Shown one piece after another: positions 15,709 to 25,414 of a stretch of 64,000 nucleotides of DNA; positions within the stretch are counted from its first letter, which is position 1; each line of letters opens with the position of its first letter. The DNA lies in NCBI RefSeq assembly GCF_004362665.1, contig NZ_SNXR01000011.1, positions 248,001 to 312,000 of the forward strand. The letters run 5' to 3'. The notes below the pieces were generated by a model. The model saw only the letters and a list, made by a program, of their open reading frames with translations, was not told the DNA's origin and searched no databases. The translations under genes were made by a program, and so were the position numbers. Source of the DNA: Flavobacterium dankookense (GTDB lineage: Bacteria > Bacteroidota > Bacteroidia > Flavobacteriales > Flavobacteriaceae).

Positions 15709-16824
15709 TTATGGAATTTCTTCTATTGCTGGTTCTTCCACTGCGGGTTGAACGACCGTTGCAGGTTGTTGTGGCGAAGTTACCGTTGGTTTTACCACTG
15801 GAATTTCCTTAGGAAAAACAGGAATTAACAACTCGGTTGTCCACTTAGATGGGTTTTTTACGTCATCAATGGTTTTGGTATATACTTCTACATATTTACC
15901 TGCAAAGTTGGGTTTATAACCATTGTCAGCAATATACGTTTGTGCTTTTTTCCATGTTTCTGGAAGGTGTGAATAATCTCCTGTAAGTGTAGTTTTTAAA
16001 CACGTAAATGCTTCCATGCTTCCTGAAGCAACATCACTATCAGATTGAATAGCAATTTTTTGAGTAGTTGGAATACAAACGGAGAACGTTACAACATCAT
16101 TCGTTAAACTTATATTATCATAAAGTATGAATGGTTTTCCAGCCATCGGGATATTGTTTTTCTTGAAAAAGTAAACCATTCTAGGCAAGATAATTTTTAT
16201 GTTTCTACCTAAGCTTTTTCTTTTGCACGAAACTGTTTGCATTAAAAAGTTAGCCGCACCGCGCTGCACTGTTCCATTGTTTTTAATGGAATAGGTTTTC
16301 ATTTCATACGCCAAGGTTTTATCTAGGTTTGCCAAGCTTTTTTCATAGGAATTCTCTAAAATTCTAGTAATGCCACCTGAAAAGAAAGTGGTGATTTTAT
16401 CAAACAATCCAATACTGCCTTTGCTACTTATCGTTACTTTTGTGCCGCCAACAGTATCTTTTAATTTCCAGTTTACGGTAGAACTATTTCCGTCTAAAAT
16501 CATTTTTTGGGCAATACTATCGTTTTCTTTTACAAAAGTAGTTTTCATAAATCCTTCGCCATCGCTACCATTCCAAGTATAGCTTCCGCCAATTCCTGCT
16601 GTTTTTGCCGGATACGTAAATGTTATTCCATCGTCCTCTTTGCTTGCTGCATTAAAGGTTTCCCAGTTTTTATAATCGTTTACATAATCAAATATCACTG
16701 TTCTTGGCGTTTTTAACACCATAGAACGCGACACTTGATAATCACCTTTTTGAGTAACGATATACACTGTTAACGCCAAAAAGAGTAGGACGATTAGAAT
16801 AGCTAAATACTTTAAAATATTCAT
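15709..16824 (-). CDS. Membrane-anchored SRPBCC (polyketide cyclase-like) plus GyrI-like fusion
   Basis: The 371-residue protein has an N-terminal membrane anchor (residues 3-24), an SRPBCC/START-like domain (about 30-170, VFDYVNDYKNWETFNAA), and a GyrI-like effector-binding domain (about 185-335, with GKPFILYDN and DNGYKPNFAGKYVEVYTK). The tail after about 340 is rich in Pro, Val and Glu. The two domains bind small hydrophobic or amphipathic ligands in other proteins, so a ligand-binding role outside the cytoplasmic face is likely, but no substrate is evident. It is followed, not overlapped, by the sigma gene. Confidence 0.75.
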   Translation of the reverse strand: MNILKYLAILIVLLFLALTVYIVTQKGDYQVSRSMVLKTPRTVIFDYVNDYKNWETFNAASKEDDGITFTYPAKTAGIGGSYTWNGSDGEGFMKTTFVKENDSIAQKMILDGNSSTVNWKLKDTVGGTKVTISSKGSIGLFDKITTFFSGGITRILENSYEKSLANLDKTLAYEMKTYSIKNNGTVQRGAANFLMQTVSCKRKSLGRNIKIILPRMVYFFKKNNIPMAGKPFILYDNISLTNDVVTFSVCIPTTQKIAIQSDSDVASGSMEAFTCLKTTLTGDYSHLPETWKKAQTYIADNGYKPNFAGKYVEVYTKTIDDVKNPSKWTTELLIPVFPKEIPVVKPTVTSPQQPATVVQPAVEEPAIEEIP

Positions 16825-16834
16825 AAACTAGTTG

Positions 16835-17023
16835 TTATCGCTTGAAGAAGAATTTAATAAGGAACAAAACCACTATGAAAAGTAAAAAACCTAACAGGAT
16901 TTTATAACTTCCTTTATAAAATTTTTGATGTAAAGCTTTGTCTTTTCCATAAGCAAAATACATCACTATTATGAATGCTACTAAAAACAGTGCAGCAAAA
17001 ATCCATTGACCAGTTGTAAACAT
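16835..17023 (-). CDS. 62-residue two-span membrane protein
   Basis: The product has two hydrophobic segments (about residues 6-24 and 42-59) separated by a basic loop GKDKALHQKFYKGSYK, and a KRstop C-terminus. It ends 11 bases before the SRPBCC-GyrI gene on the same strand, so they form a pair. Conserved-hypothetical in appearance; I do not recognise a function. Confidence 0.7.
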   Translation of the reverse strand: MFTTGQWIFAALFLVAFIIVMYFAYGKDKALHQKFYKGSYKILLGFLLFIVVLFLIKFFFKR

Positions 17024-17100
17024 TTATTTCAAATTTTCAACAAATTTACTCAAATGTATTGGAATGTTGTAATTTGCATCATCAATTAATTTTATCTACA

Positions 17101-17484
17101 ATGCAAAAACAACTTACTGCCGTATCAGAATTTCACACCGCCTTTGGACTTGGTGTTAGCCAAACGATGAAAGCCGATTTGGGCGAACAAAAAAACAAAC
17201 TTCGCTTTGATTTAATGAAAGAAGAAAACGAAGAATACCTCGAAGCAGTACAAAATAATGACATTGTTGAAATAGCCGATGCGCTAGGCGATATGCTCTA
17301 CATCCTTTGCGGAACAATACTCGAACACGGATTGCAACATAAAATTGAAGCTGTTTTCGACGAAATTCAGCGCAGTAATATGAGTAAACTAGGAGACGAT
17401 GGGAAACCTATTTACAGAGAAGACGGCAAAGTATTGAAAGGTCCAAACTATTTTAAACCCAATTTTGAGGAGATTTTGAAGTAA
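17101..17484 (+). CDS. MazG/HisE-like nucleoside triphosphate pyrophosphohydrolase
   Basis: Starting at ATG 17101 the 127-residue product has the all-alpha NTP pyrophosphatase metal motif KEENEEYLEA and, 20 residues on, EIADALGDMLYI, the EExxE-(n)-ExxD arrangement. The family removes pyrophosphate from NTPs, often non-canonical or surplus nucleotides. An upstream in-frame TTG at 17059 would add 14 residues that look like leader sequence, so the ATG is preferred. It converges with the LRR gene and shares the hairpin at 17485. Confidence 0.82.
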   Translation: MQKQLTAVSEFHTAFGLGVSQTMKADLGEQKNKLRFDLMKEENEEYLEAVQNNDIVEIADALGDMLYILCGTILEHGLQHKIEAVFDEIQRSNMSKLGDDGKPIYREDGKVLKGPNYFKPNFEEILK

Positions 17485-17516
17485 AAAACCCGATTTAAAT
17501 TTAAAAATCGGGTTTT
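17485..17516. terminator. Bidirectional terminator between convergent genes
   Basis: AAAACCCGATTT pairs with AAATCGGGTTTT (12 bp). It lies one base after the pyrophosphohydrolase stop codon and 23 bases after the LRR gene end on the other strand. Confidence 0.8.
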
Positions 17517-17539
17517 AGTTTAGAAAAAAAACTAGTAAT

Positions 17540-20500
17540 TTATTCTTTGATAATCTTTTCTACTTTAGTTCCATTATCTGAAGTTATTTTGAGGAAATAA
17601 ATTCCTTTGGCTTTGTTGGTAATGTTTATAGTAGTAGTCATTTCGTCAAGTAGGTGTGTTTCCATCAATCTTCCTTGTACATCGAATAGCGCAACTGATT
17701 GAAGAGTTGTTAAACTATTGATAGTGATAACGCCATTTGTTGGGTTAGGATAGATGGTAATACCTTTGTCAATTTTAATATCGCCATTATTCAGGGCAGC
17801 AAAAGTAGTTTCCGCATCATTGGTTGCAATTGGGAAGTTGTAATCGAAATAGATGTTTGCTTTTTTAGAAACCACATCATTCACTTGAAGACTGTTTTTA
17901 GTTTTTATTTTAAACAATACGTTTCCATGTCCACCAACGGGTGGATTACCTGCTGCAGCAGCTAGATTTATTCCTTCAAAAACAAATTCAACAATATTGC
18001 CATTTATTCTTGTACTCGAAGGATTAGAGGTGTTCATAACTTGTAGCGTTTCGATATCGTATTTGGTAGTGTCAATTTCGGTTCTAACAACTACATTTTC
18101 AGCATAGAAAGTACCTAGATTTTCGAAGTTGATTACATAATGCAAATACTTGCCAATTTCTGTTGGAGAAACGGTTTCGCCTTCAATACACGTAATATCA
18201 TTTGGGTCATAAGAACCCACTACTATTTGATTGAAAGTAAATGAATTATCGCTAGGCAGTTCATCATCAATGACTGGTGTTATACTAGTTGTAAAATTTA
18301 AAATATCACCATTGTTAACAGCAGGTGTTTCTTGTGGAGAGTTTACATTTATTTTTACGGTGATACTTCTATTTTCAAAAGGCATTAGGTTGGTAAAATT
18401 CCAAGTTTTAAGGTTCAATACACTAGCATCTACTGTAGGGTTAGCATCGATAACATTTAACCTTGCATCATCAAACGATAGTGTAACACTGCCAGAATGC
18501 ATTTGATTTCCTTTGTTTTTATACACAATTTTGTAGACAGCATCAAAGCCAGGACGAGCAAAATCAATAGGAATTAATACTACTTCTATATCCTTATGTA
18601 TGCCAACCGCTTGGATACAAAAGTCTTGAGCAGAGATATTGTTGTTGTTATCAAGAAAATTAAAATTGGCAGAAGTTGGTGAAAAATTAAACCATGTTGG
18701 GTTTTCAACATTTGGAGTGATAGTATAATTACCAGCGTTTGTAAAATAATTATAGCTACCATCAATATTGGTTACTGTTGCACCTGTTTCCACACCATCA
18801 GTAATGTCTAATCTAATAAACGGATTTACTTCGTCAGTAATCTCACAACCGTTGTTGTTATCATCAAAAATGGTTAGACCAGTGATGGTATTGTAATTGC
18901 CTCCTGGTGTAAAAGAGCAATACGAATTACTAACTGTAGCGTTCATACCCAAGCCATTTAACTGCGTTTGAAGTGCGTATAATTGTTGTGTATCAGCGCA
19001 AATGTATTGCAGATTTGGATTTTGAGAAATGTTTAAGTTTTGTTCGCTTATACCATTTTTGATAAATAAAGTAGTCAGTTGGTTATTACTGCAGGTCAGT
19101 TGAGTTAATTTTTTACAATTGCTTACATCGATAGTTTCCAGCAGGTTATTATCACAAAACAAAACTTCTAAATTGACTAAATTCGAAACATCTAAAACGC
19201 TAGTTTGCGTATCGAAAAGGGATAAGACTCTTAAGTTCACTAAATCATTTACATTAAAATTGGACAACGGATTGTTGGTATAACCTAAAAGATATAGAAG
19301 TGGATTGTTTGATAAATCTAAAGAAGTAATGGAGTTTTCATTACATTGAAATGTTGATAGTATTGGTGAATTACTAGTGTCAATAGCGGTTAAATTGTTG
19401 TTGCTACATTCCAGTTGTACTAAATTACTCAAGTTAGAAATGTTAAGAGATGTTAACTGATTACCACTACAATTTAATGTTTTTAAATTGTTTGTTGCAG
19501 ACAAATTCAGATCGCTTAATAAATTGTTTTGACAGTTTAAATTTTCTAATGCAGGAAAGCTTGTAATGTCTAAACTTGTCAAATTATTAAACCCGCAACC
19601 TAGCGTTATTAAATTTGTAGATATACCACTAATATTGGCTAAGCCTAAATTATTATTGGAAAAATCTAAATTTTCTAATGCAATTAATCCATTTAAGTTT
19701 AGTGTTGTGAGTAAATTATAACCACAATATAGGGTTTTTAAACTAGTTAAGTTAGATACATTTAACGTTTCAAGTTGGTTACTAGAGCAACTTAAACTTT
19801 CAAGAAGTGGTAGGTTTGTTAGATTTAAATTAGCTAAATAATTTTGTGAACAATTTAGATTTTTTAGATTTAATAAATTATTTACATCGAGGTTTGTAAT
19901 TCGACCTTGATAACAATCTAATGTTACTAGATTAGCCAAGTTGCTTACATCAAGAGAGGTCAATGCTGTGAAGTTACACGATAATTCCTTTAAATTAGTT
20001 AAGCTATTAACATCGATACTAGTTAATGTTCCCGCATTTTGAATTCCGTTAAAATAGAAATATTCGATATTGGTCAAATCAGATACATCTAGGTTAGTTA
20101 TAAGTGTTTCATAACATTCAAATCGATTTAAATTTGACAAACCAGTTAGGTTTAAACTCTGCAATACATTTGTTATCTGACCATTTACTCGGTATCCGCT
20201 TCCGCATCTAAAAGTTGTTAAAGCACTTAGATTAGAAAGGTCTAAACTTTCAAATTTATTTACATAGCAAGTCAGATTTGTTAAATTGGGTAGATTGTTT
20301 AGAGATAAATTAATTAGTAAATTAAAAGAACAATCTAAATAGGTTAAACTAGATAAATTAGCAAGATTTAATGTTTCTATCTTATTATAAGAACAATTAA
20401 GTTGCGATAGTTGAGGTACATTTATCAAAGTTAAATTTGAAAGATTACCAGTAGGACTATCAAATCCATTCCCAATATCAGTTATTCCTGTTAAATTCAG

Positions 20501-21229
20501 TGACTGTAAACTACTTAAATTGTTTAAATTAACTGTAACTAATTCAGGGTTTGCGATACAATTAATTGAGACTAAAGCAGAATGATTAGTAATATTTAAG
20601 GCTGTTAATTTGTTATTGGAGCAATCAATATTATTTAAATTTGTAAAACTGTTAATGTCTATTGCTGTTAAAAGATTTGAGCTGCAAAGTAATGATGATA
20701 AGTTTGGTGCGTTTAGATTAAAAGTTGCAATTTTATTATGTGATATATCCAAATATTGAAGATTGTTCAAATTGGAAGCATTAAAACTTGTTAATTTATT
20801 ATTGTTACAAATTAAGTTATTTATAGTATCAGCAACACCATTTAAAGTTGTGAGTTGATTATTGGAGCAACTAAGTGAAGATAGATTTGAAACCCCAGTT
20901 AAATTTAATGTACTTATAGAATTATTTGAACAATCTATTATATATAAACCAAATAGACCAGTTAAATTCAAATTTGTAATTGAATTATTAAAACAATACA
21001 AAATACCTAAATTGGTAAAGCTTGTGATACCTGTTAAATCTTGAATATTGCTATCCGACACATCCAGAAAACCAACTTGTTGGGCTTCTGTTTGTTGAAT
21101 TTCTCCATCAGAATTGATGTCAAATCCATCAGCAATCAATTTTGCTTTGAAATTAGCATCAGGAATAGTCACTATTTGAGCATTTACCATCCCGGTAAAT
21201 AGCATTAGTAGGATTAGTATTTTTTTCAT
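17540..21229 (-). CDS. Secreted LRR protein with type IX secretion C-terminal domain
   Basis: This 1229-residue protein begins with a signal peptide (to about residue 17, VNAQ). Residues about 20-745 are consecutive short leucine-rich repeats of about 21 residues with the pattern LxxLxCSNNxLTxLNLS, like bacterial internalin-type LRRs. A prealbumin-like segment follows (GLTIFDDNNNGCE to about 850), then beta-sandwich modules with SYDPNDITC. The last 75 residues, from ITIYPNPTNGVITI to FLKITSDNGTKVEKIIKE, form a T9SS type A sorting domain. It should be exported across the outer membrane and attached or released, acting in adhesion or binding. The kinase and regulator genes just upstream are transcribed in the same direction. 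Confidence 0.9.
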   Translation of the reverse strand: MKKILILLMLFTGMVNAQIVTIPDANFKAKLIADGFDINSDGEIQQTEAQQVGFLDVSDSNIQDLTGITSFTNLGILYCFNNSITNLNLTGLFGLYIIDCSNNSISTLNLTGVSNLSSLSCSNNQLTTLNGVADTINNLICNNNKLTSFNASNLNNLQYLDISHNKIATFNLNAPNLSSLLCSSNLLTAIDINSFTNLNNIDCSNNKLTALNITNHSALVSINCIANPELVTVNLNNLSSLQSLNLTGITDIGNGFDSPTGNLSNLTLINVPQLSQLNCSYNKIETLNLANLSSLTYLDCSFNLLINLSLNNLPNLTNLTCYVNKFESLDLSNLSALTTFRCGSGYRVNGQITNVLQSLNLTGLSNLNRFECYETLITNLDVSDLTNIEYFYFNGIQNAGTLTSIDVNSLTNLKELSCNFTALTSLDVSNLANLVTLDCYQGRITNLDVNNLLNLKNLNCSQNYLANLNLTNLPLLESLSCSSNQLETLNVSNLTSLKTLYCGYNLLTTLNLNGLIALENLDFSNNNLGLANISGISTNLITLGCGFNNLTSLDITSFPALENLNCQNNLLSDLNLSATNNLKTLNCSGNQLTSLNISNLSNLVQLECSNNNLTAIDTSNSPILSTFQCNENSITSLDLSNNPLLYLLGYTNNPLSNFNVNDLVNLRVLSLFDTQTSVLDVSNLVNLEVLFCDNNLLETIDVSNCKKLTQLTCSNNQLTTLFIKNGISEQNLNISQNPNLQYICADTQQLYALQTQLNGLGMNATVSNSYCSFTPGGNYNTITGLTIFDDNNNGCEITDEVNPFIRLDITDGVETGATVTNIDGSYNYFTNAGNYTITPNVENPTWFNFSPTSANFNFLDNNNNISAQDFCIQAVGIHKDIEVVLIPIDFARPGFDAVYKIVYKNKGNQMHSGSVTLSFDDARLNVIDANPTVDASVLNLKTWNFTNLMPFENRSITVKINVNSPQETPAVNNGDILNFTTSITPVIDDELPSDNSFTFNQIVVGSYDPNDITCIEGETVSPTEIGKYLHYVINFENLGTFYAENVVVRTEIDTTKYDIETLQVMNTSNPSSTRINGNIVEFVFEGINLAAAAGNPPVGGHGNVLFKIKTKNSLQVNDVVSKKANIYFDYNFPIATNDAETTFAALNNGDIKIDKGITIYPNPTNGVITINSLTTLQSVALFDVQGRLMETHLLDEMTTTINITNKAKGIYFLKITSDNGTKVEKIIKE

Positions 21230-21261
21230 AATTACTACTTTATCTTGTTTTGTTATGGTTT

Positions 21262-22011
21262 TTAAAAATTCTTAATTAATTCTTGCAGTCGTTCTTTTTT
21301 ACTTTGCGCAATGGGAATGTTGGTATTATCTGCCATAATCACATAACCACCATCTGATTTGATATATGATTTTAGGTAAGATAAATTAATTAAATGCGAT
21401 TGATGAATGCGTTCAAAGCCGTGTTCCGTCAATAGTTCTTCATACTCTTTTAATGTTCTTGAAATCAAAAGCGGTTTATGATTTTTGATAAAAAACTCAG
21501 TATAATTCACTTTTGCTTCACATCGAATAATGTCTGACACTTCAAATAAATGAATACCATCACTAGTAGAAAGTGCTATTCTTTTGAAATTATCTACTTT
21601 TTTTCGAATGTTTTCCAACAATAAATCAATATGTTCAAATGAGCTACTTTTTCCAACTACTTCTTTTATTTTTACAATTGTACTTTGTAGTTCTTCAGGA
21701 TCAACAGGTTTTAAAATAAAATCTAATGCCGAAAACTTAAATGCTTTCACCGCATATTGTTCATGAGCAGTTATAAATACAATATGTGCAGTTGTTTTTC
21801 CAAGTTTTTCAAGTATGTCAAAACCAGTTCCATCATTGAGATGGATGTCAAGAAAAATAACTTGTGGATTGGAGCTTTTTAATAGCTCAACACCGGTTTT
21901 TACGCTTTCGGCTTCACCAATGATTTGAATTTCGTTGGTATAACGTTCTAGCAAAGCTTTCAAACCTGTTCTTAGATGTTTGTCGTCGTCAATTAATACT
22001 GCTGTTATCAT
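21262..22011 (-). CDS. LytTR-family response regulator
   Basis: The 249-residue protein has a receiver domain with the acidic pocket LIDDD (7-11), phosphoacceptor Asp55 in VIFLDIHLNDG and the signalling Lys in LDFILKPVDPEEL. The C-terminal half is a LytTR DNA-binding domain (FKRIALSTSDGIHLFEV; FERIHQSHLINLSYLKSY). It overlaps the upstream kinase gene by one base as TAATG, so the two are translationally coupled. The 32-base gap to the LRR gene suggests that the regulator is co-transcribed with it. Confidence 0.92.
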   Translation of the reverse strand: MITAVLIDDDKHLRTGLKALLERYTNEIQIIGEAESVKTGVELLKSSNPQVIFLDIHLNDGTGFDILEKLGKTTAHIVFITAHEQYAVKAFKFSALDFILKPVDPEELQSTIVKIKEVVGKSSSFEHIDLLLENIRKKVDNFKRIALSTSDGIHLFEVSDIIRCEAKVNYTEFFIKNHKPLLISRTLKEYEELLTEHGFERIHQSHLINLSYLKSYIKSDGGYVIMADNTNIPIAQSKKERLQELIKNF

Positions 22012-23945
22012 TATTGAATATATTGTATTGGCAATTTCAAGGTTACTCGAGTTCCTTTAATGTTGTTGTTTTCTTCTATTTCTTTGATTTCGATTTGCGC
22101 CGACTTTGATATGGTTGCTTCCATAATTTCCAATCGTTTTTTTGTGATTTCCAATGCCATAGATTGATGTGCTTGCATTGAATTTTGTTTTATCTCTTTT
22201 GATTTGGAAATTCCAATTCCATCATCAGTAATAGTACAAACTAGCTGATTTTCTTTTACGACAAAGGAAACTTCAATTTTTCCGTTGCTTTCTTTTGGAA
22301 CTAAACCATGAAGAATGGCGTTTTCTACAAAAGGTTGTATCAATAACGGAGGTAATCCCATATTAAATTCAACGGAATCGCTTGAAGAAATTTTAAAGAC
22401 AAACTTATTATGAAAACGTAGTTGTTCTAACTCTAAGTAGTTCTGTAAACTCTCGATTTCTTTGTCAATAGGAATAATCGAACCTTTCGAATATTCAAGT
22501 GTTAATCGCATTAATTTTGAAAATTTTGAAAGGTATTTCAATGCTTGATCGGTTCCATTTTGAACAATAAAACTAGAAATAGAACCCAAACAGTTGAAGA
22601 CAAAGTGTGGATTCATTTGCAGATGTAATGCTTTTTGTTCGTATTCTGCAACTTCTTTTTGCAAAGTCAATCGGCGTTTTACTTGTCTTCTGTTGAAAAT
22701 TACAAATACTAAACCTATCAACAACAATCCACCAATGATAGAAAAGAAAGTAATCAACTTATTTTGTTTGCTCTTTTCCATCAAGACACTTTCTTTCATC
22801 TGGTATTCAAAATTCATTTCAGCACGAAGAAATTTTTTGTTATTTTCTAAATTAATTATACTGTCGCGAGCTTGAATATAAGCTTTGTAATGCTGTAATG
22901 ATAACTTGTCATTTCCTTTAATTTCGTGAATTTCACTTAGTAATTTCTCAGAATGAAAGGTTTGGTCCAAAACACCAATTTCTTTTGCATATTGTAATGA
23001 TTTTTCAGCATAAGGAAGTGCTTTCTCAACTTGTTTTTGTTCATAATGCAATTGCCCTAGATTATATAACGCTAATGAAGCAACAAATTTATTAGCGATG
23101 CTTTCACTCATTGCAATGGAAGCATTATAGTTTTCAATTGCTTCGGTTATTTTATTTTCCGTCTTATAAAAATCGCCTAGATAATTTAATAAAAGAGCAT
23201 TTCCACGCTTATTTTCAATAGTTTCAAATATTTTTTTTGCTTTTGAATAATAAATAAGAGCATTTTTTAAATCATTCTTTTCAAAATAAATAACACCAAT
23301 ATTGGTAAAGGTTACAGGTAATGTCTGCTCTCCAATTTCTTCTTGAATTTTAGCCGCTTTTTTTAGATATTCTAGTGCTTTTTTGTTATTTCTTTCTGAT
23401 TTATAAACAATTCCGATATTGTTGTATGCTTTTGAAATACCAACTTTTTCATTTAGTTTTACATAAAGTTGAAGCGATTTTTGATAATTTTCTAATGCTA
23501 AACCATAATTATTTTCTTCTGATGATATTACTCCAAAACTAGCGTAAGCTCTAGCCAATCCAATTTTGTTTCGTTTGTTATCAGGTTCGTTTTCTACTAA
23601 GTTTTCAAATAAATGAATTGCTTTTTCGATGGTTTGTTTAGCTTTTTTATAATCACCAAGTATAATCTTTGCGTTTCCTAAGTTGATAAATGATGTGGCA
23701 TAACCAAATTCAAATTTCTTTTGTTTTGATAATGTAGATGCTTTTAATGCAAATGCAGCAGTAGAGTCTGGATGAATAACTTTGTATTCGTCTGCAATTT
23801 GATTGTAAAGATTAGCTCGAGTAGTATCAATTTTAGTTGCTTTTACAACTCGTTTCAAACTGTCAATTTTTGCATTATGCATCTGACCGAAAGAGCTTAT
23901 GAAAGCAAAGTTTATTATTGATACTATGATGTATTTACTTTTCAA
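22011..23945 (-). CDS. Tetratricopeptide sensor histidine kinase (LytS/YehU type)
   Basis: The 644-residue protein has a signal peptide or anchor, about eight TPR units (roughly 45-370), a membrane span near 398-416 (LITFFSIIGGLLLIGLVFVI), a short coiled coil and a His_kinase domain with QMNPHFVFNCLGSIS (phosphoacceptor His) and an HATPase tail (ITDDGIGISKSKE). The TPRs face the periplasm. This is the standard Bacteroidota TPR-kinase partner of LytTR regulators, and it precedes that gene with a one-base overlap. The signal is unknown. Confidence 0.92.
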   Translation of the reverse strand: MKSKYIIVSIINFAFISSFGQMHNAKIDSLKRVVKATKIDTTRANLYNQIADEYKVIHPDSTAAFALKASTLSKQKKFEFGYATSFINLGNAKIILGDYKKAKQTIEKAIHLFENLVENEPDNKRNKIGLARAYASFGVISSEENNYGLALENYQKSLQLYVKLNEKVGISKAYNNIGIVYKSERNNKKALEYLKKAAKIQEEIGEQTLPVTFTNIGVIYFEKNDLKNALIYYSKAKKIFETIENKRGNALLLNYLGDFYKTENKITEAIENYNASIAMSESIANKFVASLALYNLGQLHYEQKQVEKALPYAEKSLQYAKEIGVLDQTFHSEKLLSEIHEIKGNDKLSLQHYKAYIQARDSIINLENNKKFLRAEMNFEYQMKESVLMEKSKQNKLITFFSIIGGLLLIGLVFVIFNRRQVKRRLTLQKEVAEYEQKALHLQMNPHFVFNCLGSISSFIVQNGTDQALKYLSKFSKLMRLTLEYSKGSIIPIDKEIESLQNYLELEQLRFHNKFVFKISSSDSVEFNMGLPPLLIQPFVENAILHGLVPKESNGKIEVSFVVKENQLVCTITDDGIGISKSKEIKQNSMQAHQSMALEITKKRLEIMEATISKSAQIEIKEIEENNNIKGTRVTLKLPIQYIQ

Positions 23946-23968
23946 AATCGTTGTTTTAATTTCTAAAG

Positions 23969-23976
23969 CAAATATA
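23969..23976 (-). promoter_or_regulatory. -7 element before the histidine kinase gene
   Basis: On the minus strand this reads TATATTTG, 24 bases before the ATG at 23945. It fits TAnnTTTG, but no -33 box is clear. Confidence 0.4.
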
Positions 23977-24065
23977 AAGTAAGTTGTTTGTTAAAAATGA
24001 AGTAACTTATTATTAGATAGTTTTGAGTTATTATTTCTTTGTGATGAGTTATTTGTTAAAAATCA

Positions 24066-24094
24066 AAACCCGATTTTCATTGAAAATCGGGTTT
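24066..24094 (-). terminator. Terminator of the aminotransferase gene
   Basis: AAACCCGATTTTC pairs perfectly with GAAAATCGGGTTT around ATT. On the minus strand it is followed by TTGATTTTTAAC, 26 bases after the aminotransferase stop. Confidence 0.8.
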
Positions 24095-24119
24095 GTAGTT
24101 ATTATATAAAAACTAAAAT

Positions 24120-25187
24120 TTAAACTTCCACAGTCCAACCAAAAGTATCTTCTGCTAGTTTATATTGAATTTTAGTTAATTTATCTTTAAGTTGCATCGC
24201 AATTGAGTTTTCAATTTTTGGAAGTTCATAATACGTTCCTTGATATTGAAAACCAACAATAGGACTAACCACAGCTGCTGTTCCTGCACCAAAAATTTCT
24301 TTTAAGCTTCCGTCTTTTGCAGCGGCAATTAATTCGTCAACTAAAACCGAACGCACATCAACATTTATTCCTTCTCTTTTAGCTAAGTCGATTAAGCTTT
24401 TACGAGTAACACCATCAAGAATTCTTTCGCTAGTTGGCGCTGTATATAATGTATCATTGATTCTGAAAAATACATTCATCGTTCCAGCTTCTTCTAGCTT
24501 AGTGTGTGTGGCATCATCGGTCCAAATGATTTGTTGGAATCCTTTTTCTTGTGCCAATTTTTGAGGATAAAATTGAGCTGAATAATTTCCAGCGGCTTTT
24601 GCAGCACCAATTCCACCATTTGCAGCTCTACTATAATGCTCAGCAATAATAACTTTTACCTCACCAGAATAATAGGATTTTGCAGGCGAAAGAATAATCA
24701 TAAATCGGTATTGAGTTGATGGTTGTGCAATAACTCCTGAGCCAACAGCAATCATAAATGGTCTGATGTAAAGTGTATTTCCTAAACCTTTCTTTACCCA
24801 ATCTCTTTCAATATCTAAAATTGTTTTCAGTCCATCAATAAAAATGCTTCCAGGAACTTCTGGCATGGCCATTCTCACGGCTGATTTATTAAAACGGATT
24901 AAGTTTTCTTCAGGACGGAAAAGCCAAACGGAATTATTTTCACCTTTATAGGCTTTCATTCCTTCAAAAATAGCTTGTCCATAATGAAACACCTTGGCAG
25001 ATGGATCAATCATAAACGGTTCATAAGGTTTTATAATTGGTTTTTGCCAATGTCCTTCTTTGAAATCACAAACCAACATATGGTCAGTAAAAGTGCTTCC
25101 AAAAGAAAGATTTTCAAAGTCAACATCATTAATTTTTGAAGAAATAGCCTTAACTATATCGATTTCGTTTGTAGAATTTAAACTCAT
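24120..25187 (-). CDS. ilvE: Branched-chain amino acid aminotransferase
   Basis: The 355-residue enzyme has the fold-type IV PLP signature: AIFEGMKAYKG near residue 72, the catalytic Lys in GAAKAAGNYSAQFY (about 199), and EEAGTMNVFF and DGVTRKSLIDLA in the C-terminal half. These are typical of the large eukaryote-like branched-chain aminotransferases common in Bacteroidota. It interconverts leucine, isoleucine and valine with their 2-oxoacids using glutamate. The gene stands alone between a terminator and the divergent DUF4920 gene. Confidence 0.93.
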   Translation of the reverse strand: MSLNSTNEIDIVKAISSKINDVDFENLSFGSTFTDHMLVCDFKEGHWQKPIIKPYEPFMIDPSAKVFHYGQAIFEGMKAYKGENNSVWLFRPEENLIRFNKSAVRMAMPEVPGSIFIDGLKTILDIERDWVKKGLGNTLYIRPFMIAVGSGVIAQPSTQYRFMIILSPAKSYYSGEVKVIIAEHYSRAANGGIGAAKAAGNYSAQFYPQKLAQEKGFQQIIWTDDATHTKLEEAGTMNVFFRINDTLYTAPTSERILDGVTRKSLIDLAKREGINVDVRSVLVDELIAAAKDGSLKEIFGAGTAAVVSPIVGFQYQGTYYELPKIENSIAMQLKDKLTKIQYKLAEDTFGWTVEV

Positions 25188-25380
25188 TAAAATTTTATTT
25201 GTTTAAAAATATTTGTAATCATCTGATAAATAATGAAATACACAATACTTTAAAAGTTAGTAGTTGTGTTGTTTGTATTTTGTAAAACTAATAAAAAATA
25301 TTTTCGATTTAGCATGAAGATTTATTTTTTCATTTTTAAAAAATTAATCAAATTTTAAATTAAGTTTCTGCTATTCTAAT

Positions 25381-25388
25381 TACTTTTG
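25381..25388 (+). promoter_or_regulatory. -7 element before the DUF4920 gene
   Basis: TACTTTTG matches TAnnTTTG and lies 26 bases before the ATG at 25415. A matching -33 box is not obvious. Confidence 0.45.
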
Positions 25389-25414
25389 TTTCAGTTAATC
25401 AATTTAATTTTTTT

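Noticed and set aside
20862..21044. Plus-strand gene inside the LRR gene
   Set aside because: It is an antisense reading of LRR repeats, with low-complexity, period-like residues and no start signal.
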